Translations under genes and position numbers: made by a program
The notes under the pieces: generated by a model
Database searches by the model: none
What the model saw: only the letters and a program-made list of their open reading frames with translations
What the model was told of the DNA's origin: nothing
DNA from: Nitrospira sp.
GTDB lineage: Bacteria > Nitrospirota > Nitrospiria > Nitrospirales > Nitrospiraceae
Length of the DNA: 64,000 nt
Direction of reading: 5' to 3'
NCBI GenBank assembly: GCA_036984305.1
Contig: BQWY01000001.1
Location: forward strand, 620,001 to 684,000
In this document: positions 63,054-64,000 of the stretch, in pieces
Position numbering within the stretch: the first letter of the stretch is position 1
How the letters are laid out: each line of letters opens with the position of its first letter

Positions 63054-63608
63054 ATGAACACGAACAGGCGGCGGATTGTCTCAATCGTGCTGGGAGTCGT
63101 GTGTGTAAGCCTTGCCGGCATACTGACCGTGGGTGCAGGGGGCGGTCCGAAGGACGGCACGTTGCCGCTGCCCGCTGACTACAAGAGTTGGCCGAAATTT
63201 CTATCCGACGTTCAACGGCCGGATGCCAAGCAGGTTCGCGATATCTACGTGAATCAGGTCGGTGCCAAGGCCTGTCCCGTTTCGGCGTTCCCTAATGGCA
63301 CCACTATGGTCATGGAGCTCTATAAAGTTCAGATGGAGGGAGAGACGCCGGCAAGAGGACCTGACGGTAAGCTTGTCAGAGGCGATCTTGCCAAGGTTTT
63401 TATGATGGAGAAGAACGATGGCTGGGGGCAAGACGTGCCGGACAATGTGAAAAACGGCCACTGGGTCTACTCCGCCTATTCTCCAGACGGGAAGCCTGTG
63501 GCCGAGGATTTTACCAAGTGCCGCGCGTGCCATGCTCCCCTCGGGCAGAAGGACTTCGTCCACCGATATGACGAATTTTGTGCGCAGTGGTCTCACGCAG
63601 GCCACTAG
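63054..63608 (+). CDS. Cytochrome P460-family c-type cytochrome
   Basis: 184 residues from ATG 63054; GGAGG touches an earlier ATG at 63048, so the second ATG fits better. The signal helix is IVSIVLGVVCVSLAGILTVG. The P460 core follows (LPADYKSWPKFLSDVQ, DIYVNQVGAK, FPNGTTMVMELYKVQ, VFMMEKNDGWGQDVP, HWVYSAYSPDGKP), then the covalent haem motif CRACH (63519-63533) near the C-terminus. P460 cytochromes oxidise hydroxylamine to nitrous oxide or nitric oxide through a haem cross-linked to Lys, while related cytochromes c'-beta only bind gas. Lys in LYKVQ is a cross-link candidate but cannot be proved here. It closes the second HTH-HMA-P460 cassette. Confidence 0.87.
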   Translation: MNTNRRRIVSIVLGVVCVSLAGILTVGAGGGPKDGTLPLPADYKSWPKFLSDVQRPDAKQVRDIYVNQVGAKACPVSAFPNGTTMVMELYKVQMEGETPARGPDGKLVRGDLAKVFMMEKNDGWGQDVPDNVKNGHWVYSAYSPDGKPVAEDFTKCRACHAPLGQKDFVHRYDEFCAQWSHAGH

Positions 63609-63680
63609 TTCAACAGGGGGGCGTCAGGAGTTCCGAGGCTCGTGTGTGGGTCTGACCTACCTCCTCACGGGTTTCGGTTG

Positions 63681-63706
63681 AGGGGGCGGCGCTACCGCCG
63701 CCCCCT
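63681..63706 (+). terminator. Perfect 11-bp hairpin after the P460 gene
   Basis: AGGGGGCGGCG (63681-63691) pairs fully with CGCCGCCCCCT (63696-63706) around a CTAC loop, 73 bases after the P460 stop. A short AATGATTT follows. A likely end of the cassette transcript. Confidence 0.7.
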
Positions 63707-63877
63707 AATGATTTGAAAGGGGTTGATGCGGCGTAATCCCCTATGGGCTTTTGCGTCGGGACTCATCGAATTCATGCACATACGCCGAGTTTCAATGATG
63801 TAGCAAGCATCGGCAATCGTGAGAATCCATGCGTAGACATGGCAGAACAGTCCACCTATAACCACGGAGCGCATGCG

Positions 63878-64000
63878 ATGCGATCTCGAGCGAGGTGTGC
63901 GGCGGCGTGGGTGCTAGTGTTGTCCAGTGTGTTGGTCGCAGTTCCCACGTGGGCCGGAGAAGATGTCGCGTTGCTGTCACTCCTGCGTGGGGAAGTCTTT
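63878..64000 (+). CDS. Exported protein, N-terminal fragment
   Basis: An open frame of 41 codons runs off the right edge. It starts with MRSRARCAAAWVLVL, then a hydrophobic stretch and VAVPTWAGED, a typical signal peptide with likely cleavage after WAG. A GGAG lies about ten bases before the ATG. Too little is present for a function. Its position after the P460 cassette and terminator suggests a separate envelope gene. Confidence 0.55.
   Translation, partial: MRSRARCAAAWVLVLSSVLVAVPTWAGEDVALLSLLRGEVF

Overview
The window is about 60 % G+C, densely coded, and reads as part of a Gram-negative, respiring bacterium's chromosome. A complete proton-pumping NADH dehydrogenase operon with a fused nuoCD, a FadL-type porin, several lipoproteins, two cytochrome P460-family genes and many PAS/GAF sensor kinases together resemble a Nitrospira-type (Nitrospirota) nitrifier. 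That assignment is inferred from remembered gene content, not from a database search. No rRNA, tRNA, CRISPR array, intact IS element or prophage was seen.

Layout. 1-3.1 kb: the end of a histidine kinase, then a short uvrA that lacks the insertion domain. 3.5-6.3 kb: small accessory genes (low-GC HNH nuclease, DUF486 membrane protein, secreted crystallin-like protein, DUF3015-like lipoprotein). 6.7-14.8 kb: a HerA/VirB4-like ATPase, a very large patatin-membrane-GNAT fusion and a FadL-like porin. 14.9-23.4 kb: a signalling block with one hybrid kinase, a NarX/NarL-type pair, two single-domain receivers and a UPF0114 membrane protein. 23.7-25.6 kb: a two-gene, apparently split and degenerate copper-amine-oxidase-like pair. 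25.7-27.9 kb: three helical, mostly lipoprotein genes. 28.2-32.7 kb: a minus-strand run of deacetylase, GNAT, VOC, a DapF-like protein with both catalytic Cys replaced by Ser, and uvrC. 32.8-34.0 kb: a site-2 protease with CBS domains. 34.4-52.4 kb: a polytopic membrane protein and the midA-nuoABCDEFGHIJKLMN operon with a good sigma-70-like promoter. 52.6-55.4 kb: secA. 55.5-64 kb: envelope genes, the most novel part.

The last 8.5 kb holds four paralogous small secreted proteins (His-rich stretch, C-x-W-x-C motif, C-terminal R-[AG]-P-P motif). Three of them are interleaved with a TlpA thioredoxin, an outer-membrane barrel and a beta-propeller lipoprotein in one apparent operon. Then follows a cassette present twice in tandem: a small excisionase/MerR-like HTH protein, an exported single-Cys HMA-fold protein, and a cytochrome P460-family protein. 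The downstream copy keeps the haem motif CRACH; the upstream copy has lost it. I infer a periplasmic metal or haem and nitrogen-oxide module, undescribed as far as I know.

A dispersed inverted-repeat element of about 80-95 bp occurs five times. It sits immediately downstream of nuoB, nuoE, nuoCD-side and nuoN boundaries inside the nuo region, and once, in frame, inside the HerA-like coding sequence.
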